Positions 27,659 through 41,745 of a stretch of 64,000 nt of DNA are shown one piece after another (the stretch's first letter is position 1; the number at the start of each line of letters is the position of its first letter). The stretch is from assembly GCA_947650365.1 (NCBI GenBank), contig CANTAL010000148.1, positions 124,001 through 188,000 of the forward strand. Reading direction: 5' to 3'. Origin of the DNA: Chamaelirium japonicum (Eukaryota; Streptophyta; Magnoliopsida; Liliales; Melanthiaceae). The notes under the pieces were generated by a model. That model saw only the letters and a program-made list of their open reading frames with translations, searched no databases and was not told the DNA's origin. A program made the position numbers and the translations under genes.

Positions 27659-29231
27659 AAAGGTTACATTCGAGCGAATGAATTAGAATAGATCGTAGGA
27701 ATGAATTAGAATGGATCATACGAATGAATTAGAATGGATCGTGCGAATGAATTAGAATGAATCGGATGAATGCATTAGAATGGATCGTACGAATGAATTA
27801 GAATGAATCGTACGAACGAATTAGAATGGATCGTATGAACGAATTAGAATGGATCGTATGAATGAATTAGAATGGATCGTACGAATGAATTAGAATGGAT
27901 ACTTTCGAGCGAATGAATTAGAATGGATTGTACGAATGAATTAGAATGGATCATAGGAATGAATTAGAATGGATCGTGCAAATGAATTAGAATGGATACA
28001 TTCGTGCGAATGAAATAGAATAGATCATACGAATGAATTTGAATGGATCGTACGAATGAATTAGAATGGATCGTGCGAATGAATTAGAATGAATCGTATG
28101 AATGAATTTGAATGGATCGTACGAATGAATACATTTGTACGAATGAATTAGAATGGATCATACAAATGAATTAGAATGGATCGTGCGAATGAATTAGAAT
28201 TGATCGTACGAATGAATTTGAATGGATTGTACGAACGAATTAGAATGGATCGTATGAATGAATTAGAATGGATCGTACGAATGGATTAGAATGGATCGTA
28301 CGAATGGATCATGCGAATGAATTGGAATGGATCGTACGAATGAATTAGAATGGATCGTACGAATGAATTAGAATGGATACATTCGAGCGAATGAATTAGA
28401 ATGGATCGTACGAATGAATTAGAATGGATCATAGGAATGAATTAGAATGGATCGTGCAAATGAATTAGAATGGATACTTTCGTGCGAATGAATTAGAATG
28501 GATCGTAGGAATGAATTAGAATGGATCATACGAATGAATTAGAATGGTTTCATTCGTGCGAATGAATTAGAATGGATCATAGGAATGAATTAGAATGGAT
28601 CGTGCGAATGAATTAGATTGGATCGTACGAATGAATTAGAATGGATCGTACGAATGAATTAGAATGGATCGTATGAATGAATTAGAATGGATACCTTTGT
28701 GCATATGAATTAGAATGGATCGTGCGGATGAATTAGAATGGATCATAGGAATGAATTAGAATGGATCGTACGAATGAATTAGAATGGTTACATTCGTGCG
28801 AATGAATTTGAATGGATCATATGAATGGATTAGAATGGATCGTACGAATGGATTAGAATGGATCGTGCGAATGAATTAGAATGGATACATTCGAGCGAAT
28901 GAATTAGAATAGATCGTACGAATGAATTAGAATGGATCATAGGAATGAATTAGAATGGATCGTGCAAATGAATTAGAATGGATACATTCGTGCGAATGAA
29001 TTAGAATGGATCGTGCGAATGAATTAGAATGGATCGTACGAATGAATTAGAATGGATACATTCGAGCGAATGAATTAGAATAGATCGTAGGAATGAATTA
29101 GAATGGATCATACGAATGAATTAGAATGGATCGTGCGAATGAATTAGAATGGATTATACGAATGAATTAGAATAGATACATTCGTGCGAATGAATTAGAA
29201 TGGATCGGACGAATGAATTAGAATGGATCGT

Positions 29232-30217
29232 ACGATTCATTCTAATTCATTCATACGATCCATTCTAATGGATTCGTACGATTCATTCTAATTAGAATGC
29301 ATTGTACGAATGAATTAGAATGGATCGTACGAATGGATTAGAATGGATCGTACGAATGGATTGGAATGGATCGTACGAATGAATTAGAATGCATTGTACG
29401 AATGAATTAGAATAGATACATTTGTGCGAATGAATTAGATTGCATCGTACGAATGAATTTGAATGGATTGTACGAATGAATTAGAATGGATCGTACGAAT
29501 GAATTAGAATGGATCATGCGAATGAATTAGAATAGATCGTACGAATTAATTAGAATGGATCGTGCGAACGAATTAGAATGGATCGTATGAACGAATTAGA
29601 ATGGATCGTACGAATGATTTAGAATGGATCGTACAAATGAATTAGAAAGGTTACATTTGTGAGAATGGATTAGAACGCATTGTACGAATGAATTAGAATG
29701 GATCGTACGAACGAATTAGAATGGATCGTATGAACGAATTAGAATGGATCGTACGAATGAATTAGAATGGATACATTCGAGCGAATGAATTAGAATGGAT
29801 CGTACGAATGAATTAGAATGGATCATAGGAATGAATAAGAATGGATCGTACGAATGGATTAGAACGCATTGTATGAATGAATTAGAATGGATCGTACGAA
29901 TGAATTAGAATGGTTACATTCGTGCGAATGAATTAGAATGGATCGTACCAATGAATTTGAATGGATTTCGTGCGAATGAATTAGAATGGATCGTACGAAT
30001 GAATTAGAATGGATCGTACGATTCATTCTAATTCATTCGTACGATCCATTCTAATGCATTCGTGCGAATGAATTAGAAAGGATTGTACGAATGAATTAGA
30101 ATGGATCGTGCGAATGAATTAGAATTGATCATACGAATGAATTAGAATGGATCGTACGATCCATTCTAATTCATTCGCACGATCCATTCTAATTCATTCG
30201 TACGATCCAATATAATT
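29232..30217. repeat. Cluster of three reverse islets in unit A5
   Basis: Islets at 29232-29291, 30018-30062 and 30156-30217, with the CATTCTAATTAGAATG palindrome at 29284-29299. Unit A4 has no such cluster because its deletion removed the region. Confidence 0.9.
30134..30177. repeat. 44-bp perfect palindrome (unit A5)
   Basis: Same palindrome, centre 30155/30156, both arms intact. Confidence 0.92.
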
Positions 30218-33200
30218 TGCGAATGAATTAGAATGGATCGTAGGAATGAATTAGAATGGATCGTACGAATGAATTAGAATGGTTACATTCGTGCGAATGA
30301 ATTAGAATGGGTCGTACGAATGGATTAGAATGGATCGTACGAATGAATTAGAATGGATCGTACAAATGAATTAGAAAGGTTACATTTGTGAGAATGAATT
30401 AGAATGGATCGTACGAATGGATTAGAATGGATCGTATGAATGGATTAGAATGGATCATACAAATGAATTAGAAAGGTTACATTCGTGAGAATGAATTAGA
30501 ATGGATCGTACAAATGAGTTAGAATGGATCGTACGAATAAATAAGAATGGATCGTACGAATGGATTAGAATGGATCGTACGAATGGATTAGAATGGATCG
30601 TACGAATGAATTAGAATGGATCGTACAAATGAATTAGAAATGTTACATTTGTGAGAATGAATTACAATGGATCGTACGAATGAATTAGAATGGATCGTAC
30701 GAATGAATTAGAATGGATCGTACGAATGCATTAGAATGGATACATTCATGCGAATGAATTAGAATGGATCGTACGAATGAATTAGAATGGATCGTGCGAA
30801 TGGATTAGAATGGATCGTACAAATGAATTAGAATGGATCGTGCGAATGAATTAGAATGGATCGTACGAATGATTTAGAATGGTTACATTCGTGCGAATGA
30901 ATTAGAATGGATCGTACGAATGGATTAGAAAGGATCGTATGAATGGATTAGAATGGATCGTAGGAATGAATTAGAATGGATCGTACAAATGAATTAGAAA
31001 GGTTACATTTGTGAGAATGAATTAGAATGGATCGTACGAATGAATTAGAATGGATCGTACGAATGGATTAGAATGGATCGTACAAATGAATTAAAATGGA
31101 TCGTACGAATGCATTAGAATGGATACATTCGTGCGAATGAATTAGAATGGATCGTACGAATGAATTAGAATGGATCGTGCGAATGAATTAGAATGGATCG
31201 TACGAATGAATTAGAATGGATTGTGCGAATGAATTAGAATGGATCGTAGGAATGAATTACAATGGATCGTACGAATGAATTAGAATGGTTACATTCGTGC
31301 GAATGAATTAGAATGGATCGTACGAATGGATTAGAATGGATCATACGAATGGTTTAGAATGGATCGTACGAATGAATTAGAATGGATCGTACAAATGAAT
31401 TAGAAAGGTTACATTTGTGAGAATGAATTAGAGTGGATCGTACGAATGAATTAGAATGGATCGTACGAATGGATTAGAATGGATCGTACGAGTGGATTAG
31501 AATGGATCGTACGAATGAATTAGAATGGATCATACAAATGAATTAGAAAGGTTACATTCGTGAGAATGAATTAGAATGGATCGTACGAATGAATTAGAAT
31601 GGATCGTATGAATAAATTAGAATGGATCGTACAAATGAATTAGAATGGATACATTTGTGCGAATGATTTATAATGGATCGTACGAAAGAATTTGAATGGA
31701 TCGTTCGAATGAATTACAATGGATCGTAATGGATTAGAATGGATCGTACGAATGAATTAGAATGGATCGTACAAATGAATTAGAATGGTTACATTCGTGC
31801 GAATGAATTAGAATGGATCGTACGAATGAATTAAAATGGATACATTCATACGACTGAATTAGAATGGATCGTACGAATGACTTAGAATGGATCGTACGAA
31901 TGAATTAGAATGGATCATAGGAATGAATTAGAATGGATCGTACAAATGAATTAGAATAAATCGTGCAAATGAATTAGAATGGATCGTACGAACGAATTAG
32001 AATGGATCATACGAACGAATTAGAATGGATCATATGAATGAGTTAGAATGGATCGTACGAATAGATTAGAATGGATCGTACGAATGGATCATACGAATGA
32101 ATTAGAATGGATCGTACAAATGAATTAAAATGGATCGTACGAATGAATTAGAATGGATACATTCGTGCGAATGAATTAGAATGGATTGTACGAATGAATT
32201 AGAACGGATTGTGCACATGAATTAGAATGGATCGTATGAATGAATAAGAATGGATCGTACGAATGAATTAGAATGGATACATTCGAGCGAATGAATTAGA
32301 ATAGAGTAGAATGGATCGTACGATTGAATTGGAATGGATCGTACGAATGAATTAGAATGGATCGTACAAATGAATTAGAATGGATCGTACGAATGAATTA
32401 GAATGGATCGTACGAATAGATTAGAACGCATTGTACGAATGAATTAGAATGGATCGTACGAATGGATTAGAATGGATCGTATGAATGAATTAGAATGGAT
32501 CGTACGAATGAATTAGAATGGATACATTCGAGCGAATGAATTAGAATGGGTCGTACGAATGAATTAGAATGGATCATAGGAATGAATTAGAATGGATCGT
32601 GCAAATGAATTAGAATAGATACATTCGTGCGAATGAATTAGAATGGATCGTAGGAATGAATTAGAATGGATCGTAGGAATGAATTAGAATGGTTACATTC
32701 GAATGAATGAATTAGAATGGATCGTACGAATGGATTAGAATGGATCGTACGGATGCATTAGAATGGATCGTACGAATTAGAATGGATCGTACGAATGAAT
32801 TAAAATGGATACATTGATACGACTGAATTAGAATGGATCGTGCGAAATAATTAGAATTGATCGTTCGAATGAATTTGAATGGATACATTTGTGCGAATGA
32901 ATCTGAATGGATTGTACGAATGAATTAGAATGGATCGTATGAATGAATTAGAATGGATACATTCGAGCGAATGAATTAGAATGGATCGTACGAATGAGTT
33001 AGAATGGATCATAGGAATGAATTAGAATGGATCGTGCAAATGAATTAGAATGGATCGTATGAATGAATTAGAATGGATAATACGAATGAATTAGAATGGA
33101 TACATTTATGCGAATGAATTAGAATGGATACATTTATGCGAATGAATTAGAATGGATACACTCGTGCGAATGAATTAGAATGGATCGTACGAATGAATTA

Positions 33201-33824
33201 GAATGGATCATAGGAATGAATTAGAATAGATCGTGCAAATGAATTAGAATGGATACATTCGTGCGAATGAAATAGAATGGATCGTAGGAATGAATTAGAA
33301 TGGATCGTACGAATGAATTAGAATGGTTACATTCGTGCGAATGAATTAGAATGGATCGTAGGAATGAATTAGAATCGATCGTACGAATGAATTAGAATGG
33401 TTACATTCGTGCGAATAAATTAGCATGGATCGTACGAATGAATTAGAATGAATCGTACGAATGAATTAGAATGGATCGTGCGAATGAATTTGAATGGATC
33501 GTACGAATGAGTTAGAATGGATACATTCGTGCGAATGAATTTGAATGGATTCTACGAATGAATTTGAATGGATCGTGCGAATGAATTAGAATGGATCGTA
33601 TGAATAAATTAAAATGGATACATTTGTACGAATAAATTAGAATGGATTGTACGAATGAATTAGAATGTATACATTCTTGCGAATAAATTAGAATGGATCG
33701 TATATTCGTGCAAATAAATTAGAATGGATCATACGAATGAATTAGAATGGATCGTGCGAATGAATTAGAATGAATCGTACGAAGGCATTAGAATGGATCG
33801 TACGAATGAATTAGAATGAATCGT

Positions 33825-35536
33825 ACGATCCATTCTAATTCATTCGTCCGATCTATTCTAATTCATTCGCACGAATGTATCCATTCTAATTCATTCATAC
33901 AATCCATTCTAATTCATTTGCACGATCCATTCTAATTCATTCGTATGATCCATTCTAATTCATTCCTACGATTTATTCTAATTCATTCGGTCGAATGTAT
34001 CCATTCTAATTCATTCGTTCGATCCATTCTAATTCATTCGTACGATCCATTCAAATTCATTTGCATGATCCATTCTAATTCATTCGTACGATCCATTCTA
34101 ATTCATTCTCACGAATGTAACCTTTCTAATTTATTTGTATGATCCATTCTAATTCATTCGTACGATCCATTCTAATCCATTCGTACGATCCATTCTAATC
34201 CATTCGTACGATCCATTCTAATTCATTCTCATAAATGTAACCTTTCTAATTCATTTGTACGATCCATTCTAATCCATTCGTACGATCCATTCTAATTCAT
34301 TCGCACGAATGTAACTATTCTAATTCATTCATACGATCCATTCTAATTCATTCCTACGATCCATTCTAATTCATTCGCACGAATGTATCCTTTCTAATTC
34401 ATTTGCACGATCCATTCTAATTTATTCCTATGATCCATTCTAATTCATTCGTATGATCCATTCTAATTCATTCGCTCGAATGTATCCATTCAAATTCATT
34501 CGTACGATCCATTCTAATTCGTTCATATGATCCATTCTAATTCGTTCGTACGATCCATTCTAATTCATTTGTACGATCCATTCTAATCCATTCGTACGAT
34601 CCATTCTAATTCATTCGTATGATCCATTCTAATTCATTCATATGATACATTCTAATTCACTCGTATGATCCATTCTAATTCATTCGTACGAACCATTCTA
34701 ATTCATTAGCTCGAATGTATCCATTTTAATTCATTCGTACGATCTATTCTAATTCATTCTCACGAATGTAACCTTTCTAATTCATTTGTATGTATCCATT
34801 CTAATTCATTCGTACGATCCATTCTAATTCATTCGCACGATTTATTCTAATTCATTCGTACGATCCATTCTATTTCATTCGCATGATCCATTCTAATTCA
34901 TCCATATGATCCATTCTAATTCATTCGCACGAATGTATCCATTCTAATGCATTCATACAATTCATTCTAATTCATTCGCATGATCCATTCTAATTCATTC
35001 GTACGATCCATTCTAATTCATTCATTCGATCCATCCTAATTCATTCGCACGAATGTATCCATTCTAATTCATTCGTACAATCCATTCTAATTCATTCGCA
35101 CGAATGTATCCATTCTAATTTATTCGTACGATCCATTCTAATTCATTCGCACGATCCATTCTAATTCATTCGTACGATCCAGTCTAATTCATTCGTACGA
35201 TCCATTCTAATTCATTCGCACGAATGTAACCATTCTAATTCATTCGTACGATCCATTCTAATTCATTCCTACGATCCATTCTAATTCATTCGCACGAATG
35301 TATCCATTCTAATTCATTTGCACGATCCATTCAAATTCATTCCTATGATCCATTCTAATTCATTCGTACGATCCATTCTAATTCATTCGCTCGAATGTAT
35401 CCATTCTAATTCATTCGTACGATCCATTCTAATTCATTCGCTCGAATGTATCCATTCTAATTCATTCATACGATCCATTCTAATTCGTTCGTACGATTCA
35501 TTCTAATTCGTTCGTACGATCCATTCTAATTCATTC
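33825..35536 (-). repeat. R domain of unit A5, ending at the array edge
   Basis: Aligned with A0 at offset 31114 from 33825 to about 35536. It carries several changes not seen in the other copies (for example ATTTATTC near 33970 and TAACTATTC near 34313), so it is the most diverged full R domain. Diversification near an array edge is common in satellites; that reading is inference. Confidence 0.88.
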
Positions 35537-35865
35537 GCACAAATGTATCCATTCTAATGCATTCGTACGATTCATTCTAATTCATTCGCACGATCCATTC
35601 TAATTCATTCGTACGATCCATTCTTATTCATTCATACGATCCATTCTAATATATTTGCATGAATATACGATCCATTATAATTTATTCGCAAGAATGTATC
35701 GATTCTAATTCATTCGTACAATCCATTCTAATTTATTCGTACGATCCATTCTAATCCATTCGTATGATGCATTCTAATCCATTCGTATGATCCATTCTAA
35801 TTCATTTGTATGATCCATTATAATTCATTCGCATGATCCATTCTAATTCATTCGTATGATACATT
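35537..35865 (-). repeat. Irregular R block after HOR-A
   Basis: Reverse monomers continue past the HOR-A edge but no longer align with it. Unusual pieces include CATGAATATACGATCC near 35660. The block switches to F through GATACATTCATACGACTG near 35860, a variant also used at other switches. Confidence 0.85.
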
Positions 35866-36490
35866 CATACGACTGAATTAGAATGGATCGTACGAATGAA
35901 TTAGAATGGATACATTCGAGCGAATGAATTAGAATGGATCGTACGAATGAATTAGAATGGATCATAGGAATGAATTAGAATGGATCCACCGAATGTGTTA
36001 GAATGGATCGTATGAATGGATTAGAATGGATCGTACGAATGAATTAGAATGGATCGTACGAATGAATTAGAATGGATTGTACGAATGAATTAGAATGGAT
36101 ACATTCGAGCGAATGAATTAGAATGGATCGTACGAACGAATTAGAATGGATCATAGGAATAAATTAGAATGGATCGTGCAAATGAATTAGAATGGATCGT
36201 GCGAATGAATTAGAATGAATCGTACGAATGCATTAGAATGGATCCACCGAATGAGTTAGAATGGATCATACTAATGAATTAGAATGGATCGTACGAATGG
36301 ATTAGAATGGATCGTACGAATGGATTAGAATGGATCGTACGAATGCATTAGAATGGATCGTACGAACGAATTAGAATGGATCGTACGAACGAATTAGAAT
36401 GGATCGTACGAACGAATTAGAATGGATCGTATGAACGAATTAGAATGGATCATACGAATGAATTATAATGGATACGAATGAATTATAATG
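35866..36490 (+). repeat. Irregular F block
   Basis: Contains two partial module starts (GATACATTCGAGCG near 35910 and 36105) and two copies of the rare GGATCCACCGAATG variant (35982 and near 36240). Three consecutive CGTACGAACG monomers lie near 36357-36425. It ends in AATTATAATGAATCC. Confidence 0.85.
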
Positions 36491-37318
36491 AATCCATTCT
36501 AATTCATTCGTACGATCCATTCTAATCCATTCGTACGATCCATTCTTATTCATTCGTACAATTCATTCTAATTCATTCGCACGATCCATTCTAATTCATT
36601 CGTACGATCCATTCTAATTCATTCGCACGAATATATCCATTCTAATTTATTCGTACGATCCATTCTAATCCATTCGTACGATCTATTCTAATCCATTCGC
36701 ACGATCTATTCTAATTCATTCGCATGATCCATTCTAATTCATTCGTATGATCCATTCTAATTCATTCGTACGATCCATTCAAATTCATTCGCACGATCCA
36801 TTCTAATGCATTCGTACGATCCATTCTAATTCATTTATACGATCCATTCTAATTCATTCGCACGATCCATTCTAATTCATTTGTACGAATGTATCCATTC
36901 TAATTCATTCGCACGATCCATTCTAATGCATTCGTACGATTCATTCTAATTCATTCGCATGATCCATTCTAATTCATTCGTACGATCCATTCTAATTCAT
37001 TTGTACGATCCATTCTAATTCATTCGTATAATCCATTCTAATTCATTCGCACGATCCATTCAAATTCATTCGTATGATTCATTCTAATTCATTCCTACGA
37101 TCTATTATAATTCATTCGTATGATCCATTCTAATTCATTCGTACGAATGTATCCAGTCTAATTCATTCGTACGATCCATTCTAATTCATTCGTACGATCC
37201 ATTCTAATTCACTCGTACGATCCATTCTAATCCATTCGTATGATCTAATTCTAATCCATTCGTACGATCCATTCTAATTCGTTCGTATGATCCAATCTAA
37301 TTCATTCGTATGATACAT
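36491..37318 (-). repeat. Irregular R block
   Basis: About 0.83 kb of mostly 23-bp reverse monomers with few 28-bp ones and no internal long period that I could see. It passes into F through TATGATACATTCGTGAGAATG near 37310-37329. Confidence 0.85.
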
Positions 37319-39514
37319 TCGTGAGAATGAATTAGAATGTATCGTACGAATAAATTAGAATGGATACATTCGTGCGAATGAATTAGAATGGATCGTACAA
37401 ATGAATTAGAATGGATCGTACGAATGAATTAGAATGGATCATGCGAATGAATTAGAATGGATTGTACGAATGAATTAGAATGGATACATTTGTGCGAATG
37501 AATTAGAATGGATCGTGCGAATGAATTAGAATGGATCGTACGAATGGATTAGAATGGATCGTACGAATGAATTAGAATGGATCGTACGAACGAATTAGAA
37601 TGGATCGTGCGAATGAATTAGAATGGATCGTACGAATGAATTAAAAAAGATACATTTGTGCGAATGAATTAGAATGGATCATACGATTGAATTTGAATGG
37701 ATCGTACGAATGAATTAGAATGGATACATTTGTGTGAAGTAATTAGAATGGATCGTACGAATGAATTAGAATGGATCATACAAATGAATTAGAATGGATC
37801 GTACGAATGAATTAGAATGGATCTTGCGATTGAATTAGAATAGATCGTACGAATGAATTAGAATGGATACATTCGTGCGAATGAACTAGAATGGATACAT
37901 ATATTCTTGCGAATGAATTAGAATGGATCGTATGAATGAGTTAGAATGGATCATATGAATGAATTAGAATGGATTGCATAAATGAATTAGAATGGATCAT
38001 ACGAATGAATTGGAATGGATCGTACGAATGAATTAGAATGGATACATTCATGCAAATGAATTAGAATGGATCGTGCGAATGAATTAGAATGGATCATACG
38101 AATGAATTAGAATGGATATATTCGTGCGAATGAATTAGAATGGATCGTACGAATGAATTAGAATGGATCGTACGAATGAATTAGAATGGATCGTGCAAAT
38201 GAATTAGAATAGATCGTATGAATGAATAAGAATGGATCGTACAAATGAATTAGAATGGATACATTTGTGCGATTGAATTAGAATGGATACATTCGTGCGA
38301 ATGAATTAGAATGGATCGTACGAATGAATTAGAATGGATCATAGGAATGAATTAGAATGGATCGTGCAAATGAATTAGAATGGAAACATTCGTGCGAATT
38401 AATTAGAATGGATCGTAGGAATGAATTAGAATGGATCGTACGAATGAATTAGAATGGTTACGTTCGTGCGAATGAATTAGAATGGATCGTAGGAATGAAT
38501 TAGAATAGATCGTACGAATAAATTAGAATGGTTACATTCGTGCGAATAAATTTGAATGGATCGTACGAATGAATTAGAATGAATCATACGAATGAATTAG
38601 AATGGATCGGACGAATGAATTAGAATGGATCGTGCGAATGAATTAGAATAGATCGTGCGAATGAATTAGAATGGATCATACAAATGAATTAGAAAGGTTA
38701 CATTCGTGAGAATGAATTAGAATGGATTGTACGAATGAATTAGAATGGATCATGCGAATTAATTAGAATGGATACATTCGTGCGAATAAATTAGAATGGA
38801 TCATACGAATGAATTAAAATGGATCATACAATTGAATTAGAAAGGTTACATTCGTGAGAATGAATTAGAATGGATTGTACGAATGAATTAGAATGGATCA
38901 TGCGAATTAATTAGAATGGATACATTCGTGCGAATAAATTAGAATGGATCATACGAATGAATTAGAATGGATCGTATGAATGGATTAGAATGGATCGTAC
39001 GAATGGATTAGAATGGATCGTACGAATGAATTAGAATGGATCGTACAAATGAATTAGAATGGATCGAACGACTGAATTAGAATGGATCGTACGAATGAAT
39101 TAGAATGGATCGTACGAATGAATTAGAATGGATCGAACGAATGAATTAGAATGGATACATTCGAGTGAATCAATTAGAATAGATCGTAGAAATGAATTAG
39201 AATGGATCGTACGAATGAATTAGAATGGATCATACGAATGGATTAGAATGGATCATACGAATGGATTAGAATGGATCGTACGAATGGATTAGAATGGATC
39301 GTACAAATGAATTAGATCGTACGAATGAATTAGAATGGATCGTACGAATGAACTAAAATGGATACATTCGTGCGAATGAATTAGAATGGATCATACGAAT
39401 GGATTAGAATGGATCATAGGAATGAATTAGAATGGATCGTACGAATGAATTAGAATGGATCGTACAAATGAATTAGAAAGGTTACATTTGTGAGAATGAA
39501 TTAGAATGGATCGT
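37319..39514 (+). repeat. Irregular F block with module and local duplication
   Basis: The longest F block outside HOR-A. It holds a module copy near 38284-38470 and a 148-bp tandem duplication at 38673-38968. It ends on GGATCGT/ACGATTTATTC, centre 39514/39515. Confidence 0.87.
38673..38968 (+). repeat. 148-bp local tandem duplication
   Basis: 38673-38820 and 38821-38968 carry the same monomer order, including AAAGGTTACATTCGTGAG and the rare CATGCGAATTAATT. The spacing of 148 bp equals four 23-mers and two 28-mers. Only a few substitutions separate the copies, so it looks recent. Confidence 0.88.
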
Positions 39515-40132
39515 ACGATTTATTCTAATTCATTCGTACGATCAATTCAAATTCATTCGCACGATCCATTCTAATTCATTCGCACGATCCATTCTAATTC
39601 ATTCGTACGATCCATTCTAATTCATTCGCATGATCCATTCTAATTCATTCGTACGATCCATTCTAATTCATTCGTACGATCCATTCTAATTCATTCGTAC
39701 GATCCATTCTAATTCATTCGTCCGATCCATTCTAATTCATTTGCACGAATGTATCCATTCTAATTCATTCGTACAATCCATTCTAATTCATTTGCATGAT
39801 CCATTCTAATTCATTCATATGATCCATTCTAATTCATTCCTACGATCTATTCTAATTCATTCGCTCGAATGTATCCATTCTAATTCATTCGTACGATCCA
39901 TTCTAATTCATTCGCACGATCCATTATAATTCATTCGCAGGAATGTATCCAATCTAATTTATTTGCACGATCCATTCTAATTCATTCCTATGATCCATTC
40001 AAATTCATTCGTACGATCCATTCTAATTCATTCGCTCGAATGTATCCATTCTAATTCATTCGCACGATCCATTCTAATCCGTTCGCACGATCTATTCTAA
40101 TCCATCTGTACGATTCATTCTAATCCATTCGT
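39515..40132 (-). repeat. Irregular R block
   Basis: Reverse monomers between two GTAC-centred switches (39514/39515 and 40132/40133). A partial reverse module with CATTTGCACG and CATTCCTATG lies near 39958-40040. Confidence 0.86.
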
Positions 40133-40730
40133 ACGAATGAATTAGAATGGATCGTACGAATGGATTAGAATGGATCGTACGAATTAGAATGGATCGTATG
40201 AATAAATTAGAATGGATCGTACGAATGAATTAGAATGGATCGTAGGAATGAATTAGAATGGATCGCACGAATGAATTAGAATGAATCGTACGAATGAATT
40301 AGAATGGATACATTCGAGCGAATGAATTTCGAATGCATTAGAATAGATACATTCGTGCGAATGAATTAGAATGGATCGTACGAATGAATTAGAATGGATC
40401 GTGCGAATGAATTAGAATGGATCGTACGAATGAATTAGAATGGATCGTGCGAATGAATTAGAATGGATCGTCTTGCGAATAAATTAGAATGGATCGTATA
40501 TTCGTGCAAATAAATTAGAATGGATCATACGAACGAATTAGAATGGATCGTGCGAATGAATTAGAATGAATCGTACGAATGCAGTAGAATGGATCGTACG
40601 AATGGATTAGAATGGATCGTACGAATGGATTAGAATGGATCGTACGAAGGAATTAGAATAGATACATTTGTGCGAATAAGTTAGAATGGATCATACAAAT
40701 GAATTAGAATGGATCGTATGAATGGATTAG
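40133..40730 (+). repeat. Dispersed 0.6-kb segment, copy 1
   Basis: Shares with 60815-61450 a run of rare features: GAATTTCGAATGCATTAG near 40325 (GAATTTTGAATGC in the other copy), ATCGTCTTGCGAATAAATT near 40468, CGTATATTCGTGCAAATA near 40496 and CGTACGAAGGAATT near 40641. At the CTTGCG marker the copies are 20674 bp apart. The CTTGCG/ATATTCGTGC part is also in HOR-A (near 2562, 10469, 25750 and 33676). Confidence 0.85.
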
Positions 40731-41745
40731 AATGGATACATTCGAGCGAATGAATTAGAATGGATCGTACGAATGAATTAGAATGGATCATAGGAATGAA
40801 TTAGAATGGATCGTGCAAATGAATTAGAATGGATACATTCGTGCGAATGAATTAGAATGGATCGTAGGAATGAATTAGAATGGATTGTACGAATGAATTA
40901 GAATGGTTACATTCGTGCGAATGAATTAGAATGGATCGTACGAATGGATTAGAATGGATCGTACGAATGAATTAGAATGGATCGTACAAAAGAATTAGAA
41001 AGGTTATATTTGTGAGAATGAATTAGAATGGATCGTACGAATGAATTAGAATGGATCATACGAATGGATTAGAATGGATCGTACGAATGGATTAGAATGG
41101 ATCATACGAATGAATTAGAATGGATCATCCGAATGGATTAGAATGGATTGTACGAATGAATTAGAATGGATACATTTGTGTGAATGAATTAGAATGGATC
41201 GTGCGAATGAATTAGAATGGATCGTACGAATGAATTAGAATGGATATATTTATGCGAATGAATTAGAATGGATCGAACGGATGAATTAGAATGGATACAT
41301 TTGTGCGAATGAATTAGAATGGATCGTACGAATGAATTAGAATGGATCGTACGAATGAATTAGAATGGATCGTACAAATGAATTAGAATGGATCGTACAA
41401 ATGAATTAGAAAGGTTACATTTGTGAGAATGAATTAGAATAAATCGTACGAATGAATTAGAATGGATTGTACCAATGGATCGTACTAATGGATTAGATGG
41501 ATCGTATGAATGGATTAGAATGGATCATACGAATGGATTAGAATGGATCATACAAATGAATTAGAAAGATTATATTCATGAGAATGAATTAGAATGGATC
41601 GTACGAATGAATTAGAATGGATCATATGAATGAATTAGAATGGATCGTACGAACGAATAAGAATGGATCGTACGTACGAATTAGAATGGTTCATATGAAC
41701 AAATTAGAATGGATCATACGAATGAATTAGAATGGATACATTCGT
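40133..41745 (+). repeat. F block with shared 0.6-kb segment and a module copy
   Basis: The first 0.6 kb is related to 60815-61450. A full module lies near 40733-40920. The right end is ATTCGT/ACGATCC, centre 41745/41746. Confidence 0.86.

Larger units (their letters stand above)
1..35536. repeat. Higher-order repeat array A (HOR-A), about 7.9-kb unit
   Basis: A unique junction (R monomers ending CTAATTAT, then AAAGGTTACATTCGAGCG in F) starts at 4471, 12378, 18310, 24241 and 27659. Spacings are 7907, 5932, 5931 and 3418 bp. Independent markers agree: the start of one R domain at 2711, 10618, 25899 and 33825, and the marker CGTATATTCGTGCAAATA in the F part just before it. Corresponding stretches match almost base for base, including rare variant monomers, so identity between units is far above that between neighbouring monomers. 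The array ends at about 35536, where the match to 4422 stops abruptly. Confidence 0.95.
27659..35536. repeat. HOR-A unit A5, near-full last unit
   Basis: F runs from 27659 to 33824 with islets near 29232, 30018 and 30156; R runs from 33825. It matches A1 and A0 closely; the R part aligns with A0 at a constant offset of 31114. One 23-bp monomer present in A2 and A3 is missing near 30320. Homology stops at about 35536, roughly 48 bp before the expected next junction, and the array gives way to irregular satellite. Confidence 0.93.

Noticed and set aside
35318-35506. Open frame of 62 codons on + strand
   Set aside because: Repeat-derived; the peptide repeats the same HSNSFVRSI-type motif in register with the monomer.
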